Positions 22,740 through 36,376 of a stretch of 64,000 nt of DNA are shown here, piece after piece. This stretch comes from Garcia nutans (Eukaryota; Streptophyta; Magnoliopsida; Malpighiales; Euphorbiaceae). Both the position numbers and the translations under genes were made by a program. The notes under the pieces were generated by a model. It was not told where the DNA came from and did not search any database. It was given only the letters and a program-made list of their open reading frames with translations. The DNA lies in contig CANTUV010000053.1 in the NCBI GenBank assembly GCA_947685225.1, forward strand, positions 5,131,501 to 5,195,500. The letters run 5' to 3'. Numbering within the stretch: the stretch's first letter is position 1; each line of letters begins with the position of its first letter.

Positions 22740-25563
22740 TGTAACATCCTTATACCCTATATACGTACAGTATATATTTTCAGCATATGTAAAATATGTA
22801 TATACGGTTTAAAAATGTCACAGACCAGTTTAATAAAAAATTTTCACATTTCCAATTTAAAATTTCAAATTCTAAATATATAAAATTAAATAGCATATAA
22901 ATATTCTTTACTTGTTATAAGAACCCAAAATAAATTATATATATATAAATCTCCGAAAAAAATTCGCCAGAGTTTTGTTTGTAATTTGGACATCCTAGAA
23001 TTTAGCAAAACACAACCTGCAAAAAGATAACACTCCCAAATAATTTCAATTCACCATCTCAACCATACTCCTCAATTTCACCAAGTTTCTCAAACATTTA
23101 TATATAGATATATAATTTAAAACACACTTACTCTCCCATTTCAAATACATTGACCCAAACATTCTTTATAATATACAATACATAAAATTCAAAACATAAT
23201 ATATTATGCATAATACTCAAAATGTACAATAACATAAAAATATATACATGCTGCTGACAGTGTTTCTGATCTCGATAGCAACTCAACAAGCTCAACTACA
23301 AGTCTAGACCCGACTTGGTCTAAAAGAACTCTTTGGCTCAGCTGAGTCTACCTTGTCACCTGCACGATGGAAACAATCGCACTAAGTTGAAGCCTAGTGG
23401 TACAAACTTTGATAATGCCAATGCACATAGATGTCACATCATTCCACTTTCTTATATTTTTCAAATATTTCATAATCACAACTCATAACATTATATTTAT
23501 CAATTGTATCACAATTCATAATTCACATTAAAGCAAAGACAAGCATGGGCCCAAAAAGGTCTAATATGCTATTCAAATTTCAGAGTTACTGCTTTGGTCC
23601 AATTGCACCATATGTCTAGCCCCGTAGGTGATATATCCATGGATAATCTAACTAGATCTGAGCTTACGACCCAGTCTTTTCACTCAGTCTAGCTTCTACG
23701 ACCCAATCTTTTCACCCAAAAAATATCATATTTATCAGCTGGCCTGGCTTAAAACCCAGTCTTTTCACCATTCCAGCATTTAGCCCGTAAGCAATCATAG
23801 GCATGCCACCAAATCCAGAACTCTAAAAATTGAATAACATACTAGACACATAATTTATTCATTTTTTTCTCATTATTAATCTCTTTCTCATTGTCACATA
23901 TTCAATCTAGGCACATTGCCTTATTTTCACATTTTTTTCTCACTTTTTCTCATTTTTCACATCTTTCTCACTTTTCTCATTTTTATCAATATTAATTCAT
24001 TTTATTATACCACATATCTCGTTTTTGCATTCACAACACATTACCCAATTACTTTGGGTATTTCCACATAATATGCATATTTCATATTTTACACAATTTA
24101 TCCATTATCAATGGCTTTTCACAATGCATTTAACATATTTATGACATTACAAATGTCATAGCACATTATTCATATACAATCAATGAACCAAGTAACTTAA
24201 CACATTTTTCTAATCAAAATGTGTTAAGCCCAAATGTCATGCAAATATAAACAATATATTCAAAGTTTGTACATACCTCCACTAGCAACCCAAAGCAAGC
24301 TTAAAACAATCACCAATCCAATCTTTCCAACTTGCCCTTCACCACTTGGATGAAGCAAATCAACCTCCCTCAATGCCTAAACCAAATGTGATAGCAAATA
24401 ATCATTTAGTATCACATTTAATGGCATTTCCAATATTTAACCATAATTACACATCACTCCTATAAATTTCCAAAAATTTAGCCTTTCCTTACTTCAACAT
24501 TAGAATTTCATTCTACTACAATTAAATTAGTGTTTTAAGTTTATTTATATTATTAAAAATATATTTTAATACATTTAAATCATTTACATTATAAAAATAC
24601 ACTCTTATACACAAAATCTCAAAAATGGCATAACCTTCCCCCATTGAAGATTTTCCTTTCCAACACAATCCATTACTCATTTCAAGCTTATATTCATTAC
24701 TTGACAACATGCTTAAACAAATAAAATCACACAATTCAACAACTTTGGAAAATCACTTTTCCAAAATCCTAAATCTCCACTTCCATTCTCAAACTCCAAC
24801 CCAACCCCACCAAATCCATTATTTGACTTTAAAATACTTGTTTATGAATCAAAACAACTCATTTGAAATCAATTTGTAGAATTAAAGTTTATGTTTTCAA
24901 AACCCCAAAAATCCATAACCCTAAATTCTCTCTCTTCACCATTCTTTATCCAAACTCCATCATCTCTTCAATGTAACCTTAGAATCATTGTTAACTACCC
25001 AAAATAACATCATACACACCAATTTCAATAATTATAACATACTACATCAAAATTTCAAAACTCACATAATCCAAATTTCCAAGGAATTCAAAGAAAAAAG
25101 TTGGAAACTTACTAATTTTGGTGAAAATACCCAAAATCCACTTGAAACTTTTTAAATCCTTCAATTTATGGAGTATGGAAGAATCAAATTCTTGCTCTAA
25201 GCTCCCATAGAAGACTTTTTAATATTTCTTTTCCTTTTCATCTTTTTTTTTTAAACCATATATATATTAAAATAATTTAATAATTAATTAATTATTTATT
25301 TATTTAATAAATTAAAAGTCCTAATCTCCCTCTTCCATTCAAAATAATTTTCTTTTAAATTATTTTATTAATTTTAAATTTATAAAATTTAATTACCAAA
25401 ATATCATTTTCTTTTAAAAAGTGTTGACTTTTATATGTTATGTATATTTTTCATATATATCACATATATATTCCACTTTTTCATTTAAAATCCCTTAATT
25501 TAATTTATCCTTTTAAATTATAATTTATTTTATCAAATTTTCTAAAATTTTTAGGATGTTACA
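22740..25563 (-). repeat. 5' LTR of element A
   Basis: 2,824 bp from TGTAACATCC to GGATGTTACA. It matches the 3' LTR throughout with substitutions and small indels, so A inserted some time ago but after B. Confidence 0.9.
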
Positions 25564-26262
25564 AGCACCGTCATCATAAACTTCAAATCTAACATGCATT
25601 GCTCTCAACTCAACAAGCAACACGAGAGCATAGGCAGTCAACCCTGCTATAGACTTTTGTCTCAAGCAATCTTAATCCTTTATCAATTCTAACCAGCAGC
25701 TCTGTCGAAGATTCAACTCATTCTGGACACCTAGGTATTTCAAACTCTTTTGATCAGTGTAAATAAAATACTTCTCTCCATACAAGTGGTGTCTCTAAAT
25801 CTTCAATGGAAATACAATGGCAGCCAACTCCAAACTATGGTTCAGATAATTTATCTCATAAGGTTTCAATTGCCTAGAGGCATAAGCAATAACTTTATCC
25901 TCCTACATTAAAACGCAACCTAAATCATCATGTGAAGCATCACAGTATATCACATATAGTTTACCTTCCACCGGTAGAGTAAGAACATGTGCTTGAGTTA
26001 ACATATCTCTCAATTGCTCAAAGCTCACTTGACATCGGTTTGTCCACACAAACTTCACATCCTTCCAAAGTAATATTGTGAGTGGCAAAGCTATCATGAA
26101 AAATCCCTTCACTAATCGACGTTAATAACCAGCTAATCCCAGAATACTTCTAATTTCAGTCACATTCTTTAGTGGACTCCAATTTAAAATTGCTTCAAAT
26201 TTACTTGGGTCAATCTTTATACCCTCTGCTGAAACAACATGCCCGAGGAAAGTCACTTGTTG
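25564..26262 (-). pseudogene. Element B pol, middle part: RNase H and end of RT
   Basis: It continues B's pol interrupted at 14906. A 69-codon frame at 25903-26112 reads VIYCDASHDDLGCVLM and upstream linker sequence. The RNase H remainder at 25564-25902 is broken by stops. Homology to A's corresponding stretch ends abruptly at about 26262, where unrelated LTR sequence follows, so the rest of RT, protease and most of gag are gone. Confidence 0.8.
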
Positions 26263-26365
26263 GTCACTATAGCCTATACCTAGTGTGGTCTAGTAGCACT
26301 CTCTGGACCTGCACTGTCACCTGCGCAATGAAATTAATTCACACTAAGCATTTCGCCTAGTGATA
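26263..26365 (-). repeat. Short fragment of a B-family LTR
   Basis: About 100 bases (CACTATAGCCTATACC ... TTTCGCCTAGTG) match the B LTR segment around 9134-9236 and 48036-48140. It is wedged between B's pol and element C's LTR, so it marks a rearrangement or the site of a lost B-family copy. Confidence 0.75.
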
Positions 26366-29176
26366 TGTAACACCTTTATACCCTATTTACATATAATACA
26401 TACACCCAGTATATGTAGATAATGCATATACGGTATAAAAAATATCATAACCTAGTTTATTAAAAATTTTCACATTTCCAGTTTAAAATCACAAATACTT
26501 TAAAATGTATATTTAAATAACAAAAAAAAATTCTTTATAAATCATAGGTTCCAAAAAAAGCATTTTATATTAAAATCTCTGAAAAAAATTTGCCAGAGTT
26601 TTATTTGTAATTTGAACATCCCAAAGTTTCAACAGTTACACAACCTGTATAAAAACACTCCCAATAAAACAAATCGCACATTTTCACCTCAGCTTCTCAA
26701 TTTCTCCACATTTCTTAAAAACATTAATACATATATATATATACATATACATATATATATATATATCAAAAACACTTATAGAACCTATATTATACAATTT
26801 ATCCAAAATATACCTTATAATTTACAATATATACTTTGAAAACATAACATAATATACATAATATCAAAAGTACTATAATATAAAATATATGCATGATGAC
26901 AAATGACTCTGATCTTGATGTACCCAAAATCAACTCAACAAACAACCTCAAATCTAGACCCGACCCGGTCTAGAAGAACTCTTCGGCTCAACCGGATCAC
27001 TCTTGTCACCTGTGTGATGAAATGCAATTGCGCTAAGCTAAAAGCCTAGCAGTACAAATTTTGATAATAATAAAACTTAAAAATAATGACAATGCATAAT
27101 GCATTTATGTGCTATGTCACAATGTGGCATTCAATTCCACTTAATAATATAATTTTTCATTCTTTTTATAATTCACATAAACATATACACAAGCATGAGA
27201 CCAAACAAACTAATACATTATTCAAATCTCAGAGTTACCATTTTGGTCCAAATTGACACCAAGTGTCTAGCCCTAAAGGCAAATCATATATCAGTGATGA
27301 GTGACGCCTGGCGTCTAGCCCCGAAGGTAAATCATAAATTAATGACGCATAGTATTTAGCCCCGAAGGCAAATAATGAGGATAACCTCATAGGACACAAA
27401 ACTCTAGAAATTAAATAACATACTAGGCACGGAATTAATTCACATTTTCCCTAATTAACTTTTTCTCATTTCCTCATAATCAATTAGGCACATTGCCTCA
27501 TTTTCTCATATTGCTCATTCATATCAATGTCAATTGACCTTAATTTATCATATTTCATTATTTCATCACAATGTATGACATTTCACATCAAAATTACATT
27601 ACCCAAATATTTTGGGTTATTTTCACATAATTCACATTTTATTCAATTTAGCCATTTACAATGGCTTTTAATAATGCATATAATGCATACATAACAACTC
27701 ACATGTCAAAGCACAATGTTCATGAATGTTCAATGTATCAAGTAGCTTAACATATTTTTTATCCAAAATGTGTTAGGCCAAATGTAATACAATCACATTC
27801 ATTTATCAAGAGTTCGCACATACCTCAATAAGCTCTCAAATGCAAGCTAAAAATCTCTTACAAACCTTCACTTCCAAGTTGCCTTTCAACACTAGGGTTG
27901 GGCAATTCACCTCTCTTTAATGCCTATTCAAAATGTGATCAAACACAATAATTTAATATCATATTTTAAGGTATTTCCAACATTAAACCCTAATTAAATA
28001 TCACTCTAATCAAAACCCAAAAATTTAGCCTTTGCTTACTTTAACATTGAACTTTCATTTTAATCCATTTAAATTAGTGTTTTAAGTTTATTTATATCAT
28101 TAAAACGTATTATAACATATTTTAACCAATCACATTAATTAAATACACACTATTATACAAAACCCTAAAATGGCATAACCTTCACCAATGAAGGTTCTTC
28201 ATTCCAACTTATTCCAATTATTAATCCAAGCTTATTTCTATCACTAATATCATGAAATAACATGATTTAAATATTAAAATCAAACAATTTACCATTCTTT
28301 GAAAATTTCCTTTCCAAAACTCTACATTCAACACTACTTCATCCAACTTCTATCCAAACTTAACCAAATCCATCATTTGACTTTAAAGTTCTTGTTTATA
28401 TATCAAAACAATACATTTGGAACCAAATTGCACAATTAAAACTTATGATTTCAAAAGTCAATATGTTCCATAACTCTAAATTCTCTATCTTAAACCAACT
28501 CATCCCAAACTTAACTATTTTTTCAATCCAAATTAAAAATCATTAAAAACTACCCAAAATAACTTCATACATACCCAATTAAACAATTAAATCATGCTAA
28601 TAGAAAATCTCAAAATTCACATAATCACAATTTCATGAAATCCAAAGAAATAAGTTAGAGAACTTACTAATTCAAGAGGAAATTACCAAAACTTCACTTG
28701 AAACGTTGAATTTCTTTCAATTATGGAAGCTTGGAAGATGAAGAAAGCTCTTTCTTGGTGGCTATAGAAATCCGGCCAACATGAAGAAGAAGAAGGAAAT
28801 TTTAAAATTTTCTCTTTCTTTCCACTTTAAAAATATGACTATTATATATATATATATATATTATATTTTTAATATTTATTTATTTATTTATTAAAAATTC
28901 ATATTTTACCTCTTCCATTAAAAAATAATTTATTTTTAATTTATTTAAATAATTTTAATTTTATAAAGTATAATTACCATTTTGCCATTTGACTTTTGAC
29001 TTTTCTATTTAAGAGTTGACTTTTTATATATGTTATGTATATTTAATGTATATTTCACATATACTCTTTACTTTTTCACTTAAAATCCTTTAATTTTTTA
29101 ATTTAAATTATTTATTTAATTTATTTTCTTTAATTTTAATTTATTTTATTTAATTTCAAAAATTAGGAATGTTACA
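26366..29176 (-). repeat. 3' LTR of element C
   Basis: 2,811 bp from TGTAACACC to GGAATGTTACA. Includes TA microsatellites (26733-26766, 28843-28862) and an imperfect ~40-base tandem array with the core TCTAGCCCCGAAGGCAAA at 27240-27375. Confidence 0.88.
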
Positions 29177-29260
29177 ATTCTCTCATCCTAAAGAAAATTT
29201 CGTTTGCGAAATTACCTGCTATCAACTCTGGAACAACTGAGGATACTGACTCTGCATCGT

Positions 29261-29671
29261 CTACCCACTCTCCCATGTTGCCTCCTCGGTGGCATGATTT
29301 CTCCAAAGAACTTTCACAAGTGGCACATTCTTGTTTCTCAACTCTTTCACCTCTCGTGCTAGAATCGCCACTAGTTCTTCTTCATAAGTCAGATATGGGC
29401 TCACCTTAATAGACTCCATTAACAAGATATGAGATGGGTCCGACCTGTATCTCAAAAGCATAGAGACATGGAATACATTATGTATCTGATCTAACTCAGG
29501 TGGCAGAGCTAATCTGTAAGCCACTGGACCAGCTCTCTCCAGTATCTCATATGATCTAATGAAATAAGGACTCAACTTCCCCTTCCAACCAAATCTCAAA
29601 ATCTTCTTCCTCGAAGACACCTTCAGGAACACTTTATCTCCCACACTGAACTCTATGTCTTTTCTCTTCAA
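29261..29671 (-). pseudogene. Element C integrase C-terminus and chromodomain
   Basis: 136 codons (MKRKDIEFSVGDKVFLKV, SYEILERAGPVAYRLALPP, then EEELVAILAREVKELRNK and VLWRNHATEEATWE). Closely parallels the copy in A at 17888-18298 and keeps a more typical chromodomain end. Not in one frame with the upstream core. Confidence 0.85.
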
Positions 29672-31380
29672 ATTTGTATAGGTTTCTGTCAGTCTGAAGC
29701 TTCTTTCAGACGATCTCGAATCACCTTCACTTTCTCTTTGGTTTCCTTGAACAAATCGGGACCAACTAGTTTACCTTCTCCAACCTCATCCTAACACAAG
29801 GGTGTCCTGCATTTCCTATCATACAAGGCCTCATAAGGTGCCATCCTAATACTAGACTGATGACTGTTGTTATAAGCAAATTTAATCAGTGGAAAGAATC
29901 TGTCCTAGCTTCCTGTGAAATCAATGATATAACTCCTCAACATATCCTCTAGAATATTAATCAATCTTTTTGACTCCATCTGTCTGAGGATAGAAAGCAA
30001 TACTAAAATGCAACCAAGAACCCAATGTATCCTGCAAACTTCTTTAAAATCTCGATGTAAAATGGAGATCTCGATCCGACACTAAAAAATCTGGGACTCC
30101 ATGCAACCTCACTATTTCACTGATATATAGCTCAACCAATCTCTCAGGCGAGTAATCTATCCGAACTGGAAGAAAATGAATTGTCTTCATCATCCGATCA
30201 ACTATCATCCAAATTGTATCATGCTTCTTCTAGGTAAAAGGTAGTCCAATCACAAAATCAATTGTCACTAGCTCCCATTTCTACTTTGGTACTGATAATG
30301 GCTGGAGTAACCCTGAAGGGACTTGGTGTTCAGCCTTTACTTTCTTGCAAGTGAGACATCTGGATACAAACTTTGCTATGTCCCTCTTCATACCTGACCA
30401 CCAGTAATGCTTCTTCAAATCTTGATACATCTTGGTACTACCAGGGTGCATAGCATAGAATGACTGATGTGCTTCCTCTAAATTTTTTTTTCAATCCTGC
30501 ATCATTAGGAATGCACAGCCTATCTCTGTACCACAAACTGCCATCCTCTCTCATATGAAAGTCTCAGCTCTTCCCCTTTTGACAAACCATCACAATCTTC
30601 TAGATTTTCTCATCAACCAACTTGGCTTCCTTAATATGATCCAATAATACAGACCTCAACTACAACTGAGCCATCAATGCATCATCATCACATGACTCAA
30701 ATTTGGCATGCAATGCTCTCAACTCAATAAGCAATGAGAGCAAATAAGCATTCAAACCTGCTTTGGACTTTGGACTCAAGGCATCCGTAACAACATTCTC
30801 CTTGCCAGGATGATAATTAATTAAGCAGTCATAGTCTTTAATCAACTCTAACCACCATCTCTGTCTCAAATTCAACACTCTCTGAATACCCAGATACTTT
30901 AAACTCTTGTGATCAGTATAAATGAAGCATTTCTCCTTATACAAGTAATGTTGCCAAATCTTTAATGCAAAAACTATGGCTGCTAGCTCTAAATCATGAG
31001 TCGGGTAAATCAGCTCATGAGGCTTCAAATGTCAAGATGCATAAGTAAAGACTCTACCTTCTTGTATCAAAACACAACCTAAACCACTATCTGACACATC
31101 ACTGTATATCACATAGGGTTTAACTTCCATAGGCAGGGTAAGGATAGAAGCCTGAGTCAACATTTCTCTCAACTACTCAAAACTCGCTTGACACCGATTT
31201 GTCCACACAAATCTAACTCCTTTCCAAAGTAGTCTGGTGAGTGGTGTAGCTATCATAGAAAAACCCTTCACAAACAGACGATAATAGCCTGCCAACCCCA
31301 GAAAGCTTTTAACCTCTGTCACAGTCTTTGGTGGACTCAAATACCTCTATCACAGTCTTTGGTGAACTCCAATTTAAGAT
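29672..31380 (-). pseudogene. Element C integrase core and RNase H, degenerate
   Basis: Homologous to A at about 18300-20000. The best open piece is RNase H (30660-31028: YPTHDLELAAIVFALKIWQHY, TDHKSLKYLG, NVVTDALS). The integrase finger and core (about 29700-30560) are recognisable but full of stops. Near 31309-31365 a ~35-base segment with TCACAGTCTTTGGTG is tandemly duplicated beside the deletion point. Confidence 0.8.
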
Positions 31381-31384
31381 AGCT

Positions 31385-32251
31385 GCCCCTAGTACTGAAC
31401 CTCTAAGGATATCTCCCTCGGCCTCTCTTCACTGATGAAGATCCTACCTCACCTTGGGGTCTCCTAGCTCTGCTCTCCTCTGCTCTGGCTGCTGCTGCTA
31501 ATCCCTGTGCACTCTCTACACTCCTGGCAGCTGCAACCAACTGAGAAAAATTCTAATACCAGGAGCCTGCCACTAAACACATGATACAGGGTCTCAGCCC
31601 CTCCTCAAACCTCCAATATCTATCAACCTCATAAAAAATAATCCCTTTAGCATACTGGCTCAGCCGAATGAACTCAATCTCATACTCTATCACTGTCCTC
31701 GCATCCTACCTTAAACTTAAAAACTCCATTTTCTTGGCATCCTTATACTCCCTGGGAGTATAATTCTTTTCAAATTCCCACAGGAAATTGGCATAAGTCA
31801 TAACTGGTGGATCAAATATATCATGGGGAACCGTCTTCCACCACTCATAAGCATTTCCCTATAGAAGAGATCTAGCATAATCAAAATACTCCTTCGGACT
31901 AGCCTGCAGCTAAATGAATACTCTTTGGACCCTGTTTAGCCACTACTACAACCTAGTATGTAGTCCAACAAAATCTGTGGCTCCAAACTTCCTCAACTTG
32001 TCATATTTCCGAGTCGACAACTGCTGTTGTGGCTGCGGATGTGGTGGCAGCTGCGGCTGCTGTACCGGAGCTTATCTTAAAAACTCTACCATATGCCATA
32101 CCCAGCCCGACGAAACCTCCTCAGCTGCTAGTCTAATAGGCACAGAAGCAGACACCTCTCCAGCAGACTCAGCTCTAGCTCTAACTCTATCATCATCAGG
32201 AGCTAAACTCTCTGCACTACTCTTTGCAGAGTAGTGCGTCTGAAACTCCAT
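31385..32251 (-). pseudogene. Element C gag
   Basis: Begins at ATG 32251 by homology to A's gag and follows it (acidic, Pro/Gln-rich N-terminus; capsid core) but contains stops. Its 3' end is fused by deletion to the pol remnant at about 31380, removing zinc knuckle, protease and RT. Confidence 0.75.
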
Positions 32252-32401
32252 AACTATCTATATTTGTAAATACAGCAGAATTTGTCATATCAATGATTAG
32301 AAAATGCCAATGTCAATACATGTATCACAATTGAAAACCATATTTAAAATTCCTATTTTCTCTCTCTAAAAACCCACGTAGATCGAGAACCTTTAACCTA
32401 G

Positions 32402-32413
32402 GCTCTGATACTA
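32402..32413 (-). other. Primer-binding site of element C (tRNA-iMet type)
   Basis: TAGTATCAGAGC on the minus strand, one base from the canonical initiator-Met site, 7 bases inside the 5' LTR. Confidence 0.82.
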
Positions 32414-32420
32414 AAATAAA

Positions 32421-32783
32421 TATAACACCTTTATACCCTATATACATATAATACATACACCCAGTATATATAAAATACACATATATGATATAAAAATATC
32501 ATAACATGGTTTACTAAAAATGTTCACATTTCCAGTTTAAAATATCAAATACTTTAAAATGTATATTTTAATAACAAAAAAAATATTCTTTAAAAATCAT
32601 AGGTTCCAAAATAAGTATTTTATATAAAAATCTCTAGAAAAAATTTGCCAGAGTTTTGTCTGTAATTTGGACATCCCAAAGTTTCAATAGTTACACAACC
32701 TGCATAAAAACACTCCCAACAAAACAAATCACACATTTCCACCTCAACTTCTCAATTTCTCTACATTTCCTCGAAACATTAAT

Positions 32784-32825
<42 letters not shown>

Positions 32826-34850
32826 CAAAAACACATATAGAACCTACATTATGCAATTTATCCACAATATACCTTATAATTTACAATGTATGCTTTAAAA
32901 ACATAACATAATATACATAATATCAAAAGTACTATAATATAAAATATATAAATGATGGAAAATGCCTTTGATATTGATGTATCCAAAATTAACTCAGCAA
33001 ACAACATCAAATCTAGGCCCGACCTGATCTAGAAGAACTCTCCAGCTTAACTGAATCACTTCAGTCACCTGCACGATGAAATACAACCGCGCTAAGCTAA
33101 AAGCCTAGCAGTACAAACTTTGATAATAATAAAACTTAAAAACAATGCTAATACATAATGCATTTATATGCTATGTCACAATGTGGCATTTAATTCCACT
33201 TAATAATATAATTTTTCATTCTTTTTATAATTCACATAAACATATGCACAAGTATGGGCCCAAAAAACTAATACATTATTCAAATCCTAGAGTTACCATT
33301 TTGATCCAAATTGACACCTAGTGTCTAGCCCCAAAGGCAAATCATGTATCAGTAACGCCTAACGTATATCCTCGAAGGTAAATCATAAATCAGTGATGCA
33401 TAATGTATAGCTCCGAAGGCAAATAATGAGAATAACCTCCTAGTCATGCCACCAAACACAAAACTCTGGAAATTGAATAACATACTAGGCACACAATTAA
33501 TTCATATTTTTCCTAATCAACTTTTTCTCATTTCCTCATAATTAATTAGGCATATTGCCTCATTTTCTCATTTTGCTCATTCATATCAATGTCAATTGAC
33601 CTTAATTCATCATATTTCATCATTTCATCATAATGTATGACATTTCACATCAAAATTACATTACCCAAATATTTTGGGTTATTTTCACATAATTCACAGT
33701 TTATTCAATTTAGCCATTTACAATGGCTTTTAATAATGCATATAATGCATACATAACAACTCACATGTCAAAGCATAATGTTCATGAATGTTCAATGTAT
33801 CAAGTGCCTTAATATATTTTTCATCCAAAATGTGTTAGACCATATGTAATGCAATCACATTCATTTATCAAGAGTTCGTACATACCTCAATAAGCTCTCA
33901 AATGCAAGCTAAAAATCTCTCACAAACCGTCACTTTCAAGTTGCCCTTCAATACTAGGGTTGGGCAATTCATCTCTGTTTAATGTCTATTCAAAATTTGA
34001 TCAAACACAATCATTTAATATCACATTTTAAGGCATTTCCAATATTGAACCATAACTCTAATCAAAACCCAAAAATTTAGCCTTTCCTTACTTTAATATT
34101 GAACTTCCATTTTAATCCATTTAAATTAGTATTTTAAGTTTATTTATATCATTAAAACATATTATAACATATTTTAACCAATCACATTAATTAAATACAC
34201 ATTCTTATACAAAATTCTAAAATGGCATAACCTTCACCAATGAAGGTTCTTCATTCCAACTTATTCCAATTATTAATCCAAGCTTATTTCTATCACTAAT
34301 ACCATGAAATAATATGATTTAAATATTAAAATCAAACAATTCACCATTCTTTGAAAATTTCCTTTTCAAAACCCTAAATTCAACACTACTTCATCCAACT
34401 TCTATCGAAACTTAACCAAATCCATCATTTGATTTTAAAATTCTTGTTTATGTATCAAAACAATACATTTGAAACCAAATTGCACAATTAAAACTTATGA
34501 TTTCAAAAGTCAATATGTTCCATAACACTAAATTCTCTCTCTTCAACCAACTCATCCCAAATTTAACCATTCTTTCAATCCAAATTAAAAATCATTAACA
34601 ACTACCCAAAATAACTTCATACATACCCAATTAAACAATTAAATGATGCTAATAGAAAATATCAAAATCCACATAATCACAATTTCATGAAATCCAAAGA
34701 AATAAGTTAGAGAACTTACTAATTCAAGATGAAATTACCAAAATTTCATTTGAAATGTTGAATTCCTTTCAATTATGGAAGCTTAGAAGATGAAGAAAGC
34801 TCTCTCTTGGTGGCTATAGAAATTTGGCCAACATGAAGAAGAAGAAGAAG
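32421..34850 (-). repeat. 5' LTR of element C, truncated
   Basis: Matches the 3' LTR from TATAACACC (terminal TG mutated to TA) through to the GAAGAAGAAG run at about 34850. Carries a CA/TA compound microsatellite at about 32786-32826 and the same ~40-base tandem array near 33300-33420. Confidence 0.85.
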
Positions 34851-36357
34851 GACACTCCAAATAGACATGAATCCTAATTTTAAAAAGATTTAGTCAATTT
34901 AAGAATCCTAATTGTGATTGACTTCGGGACCATTAACCCTAATTGTCACATTATAAATAGAAGGCAACCATAATTGTCAAGGGGCAACAGTGATTAGTAA
35001 TCTAGAGCAGATTTTGCAGACACTAAAACAAATAGAGAGACAAAAAGGAATTTCAAAAAGAGGTAGTAGCTAAATTTATAATAAAAATCATAAGTAATCT
35101 TCAGATCACTTCAGCCAGCTAAGATTATAGCTAATCCAAATAGTAGCATCGTGAAGTTTGGTTTAATAGATTAAATTTGGGTTGAGCCAACAAACTCAGG
35201 TTTGAATTCTTAAAGTTTAATTTGTTTTAATATTATAAGGTTTTCATTTCGTAAAATAATCAAGCAGAAGTTAATTATAATTGATAATTTAAAATTTAAA
35301 ATTCATCCAGTAGGTAATAAACTGAGTTTAATGTGGTTCGGGTCTCAATTATATTAGTTGCTGTGTTCAAACCCTAATTTTATCTAGAACCCCACTTCAT
35401 TGATTAACATTAGATTGCATATTAATATGTGCTGATACCCGTGCATGTTTTAATCTTATAAAACCCTAATTTCCAAATTAAAACCCCAAAACTTTAATTT
35501 CCAAATTAAAACCCTAAAACCATAATTTTATCCCAAAAATCCTAATTTTACCTTAAAACCCAAGTTTAAGAAAAAGTCTAATTTCTATAAACATAAAACC
35601 TTAGCTTACCCTAATTCCCCAGTAAAACCCTAATTTCCAAAACATAAAACTGTAGGCGAGATCCTCGTCGTCGCGCACTATATTTCCTTAATAGGATAAT
35701 ATTAAGATATATTAATTTATTTTTCTATTTTTCTATTTAATTATTTTCATATGTGTTGTATTATTTTTTCCTTGCTTTATTCTTTTCCTTAGATTTATAT
35801 GTATTTTAAAAAGAATTGTAAAAGGCATGTTTCCATCTAGTATGGGTGCCTTGTTTATATAGTTTAATATAATTTAATTTATTTTAATGTTTTTTGGGAT
35901 TATTGTAAGGGACACATTTCTACCTATGGTGGGTGTCCTATTTTATTTATTTTACTTTCTTTATGGACATTGGACATTATTGTAAGGGTATATTTTCATT
36001 TTATACTTGTGTCCATTTTTTTGGTTTGGACTTTCTTGATTCTAATGAATATTTCTTTATTTTTAGAGTATGTAGTATGGATAATAATATAATACTTAAG
36101 AATTTAATAATATTTAGACCTAAAAAGGAGGTCGATTCCAATGAACTGAGAGTTACGGGGGTGATGGGTCATTCTCACATTCTCCATGCGTACCCAAGTT
36201 TTCGAACCCAATAGGGAGTTGGAGATTTCTTAAGAGTCGAGTCATCCATCCCTTTCTATTTTCTCGGCCTGTTCGAGTGGGGACTCTATTTTCTCTAGAG
36301 CTCTCCGAAGTTGAAAAAACCATTCCACGTGGGAGTGGGCGCAAAAATCTCTGTTCA
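34851..36357 (+). repeat. 5' LTR of T1 (left limit uncertain)
   Basis: The right half (about 36060-36357, with the ACTCTATTTTCT and CCATTCCACGTGGGAGTGGG stretches and end GTTCA) matches the U5 part of D's LTR. The left half differs from D's U3, so T1 belongs to a variant subfamily. The left limit is set by the junction with element C. Confidence 0.65.
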
Positions 36358-36360
36358 CAG

Positions 36361-36376
36361 TGGTGACTCCACTAGG
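36361..36376 (+). other. Primer-binding site region of T1
   Basis: TGGTGACTCCACTAGG follows the LTR end by three bases. The counterpart in D reads TGGCGACTCCACTGAGG. This form of site is typical of Tat/Ogre-lineage plant elements, for which an arginine tRNA primer has been proposed. Confidence 0.65.

Larger units (their letters stand above)
14907..25563 (-). mobile_element. Element A: Tekay/Del-type LTR retrotransposon nested in B
   Basis: LTRs 14907-17842 (3') and 22740-25563 (5') bound a 4.9-kb interior with gag, protease, RT, RNase H, integrase and chromodomain in Ty3/gypsy order. Flanks AGTAC (14902-14906) and AGCAC (25564-25568) are a target duplication with one mismatch. The insertion splits B's pol: the text left of 14907 (GAGCCATAAGAG) and right of 25563 together match the uninterrupted homologous stretch inside A near 19340. 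All reading frames are broken, so A is defective. Confidence 0.92.
26366..34850 (-). mobile_element. Element C: Tekay-like LTR retrotransposon, internally deleted, right end truncated
   Basis: 3' LTR 26366-29176, interior 29177-32420, 5' LTR 32421 to about 34850, where it stops at a GAAGAAGAAG run. The partner LTR continues for a further ~380 bases, so the U3 end is missing. The interior is 3.2 kb against 4.9 kb in A because RT, protease and zinc knuckle are deleted. With no right end, no target duplication can be read. C lies within B's footprint. Confidence 0.87.

Noticed and set aside
14907..25563. Reading A and B as one element
   Set aside because: A has its own LTR pair, primer site and target duplication and interrupts B's pol at a defined point.
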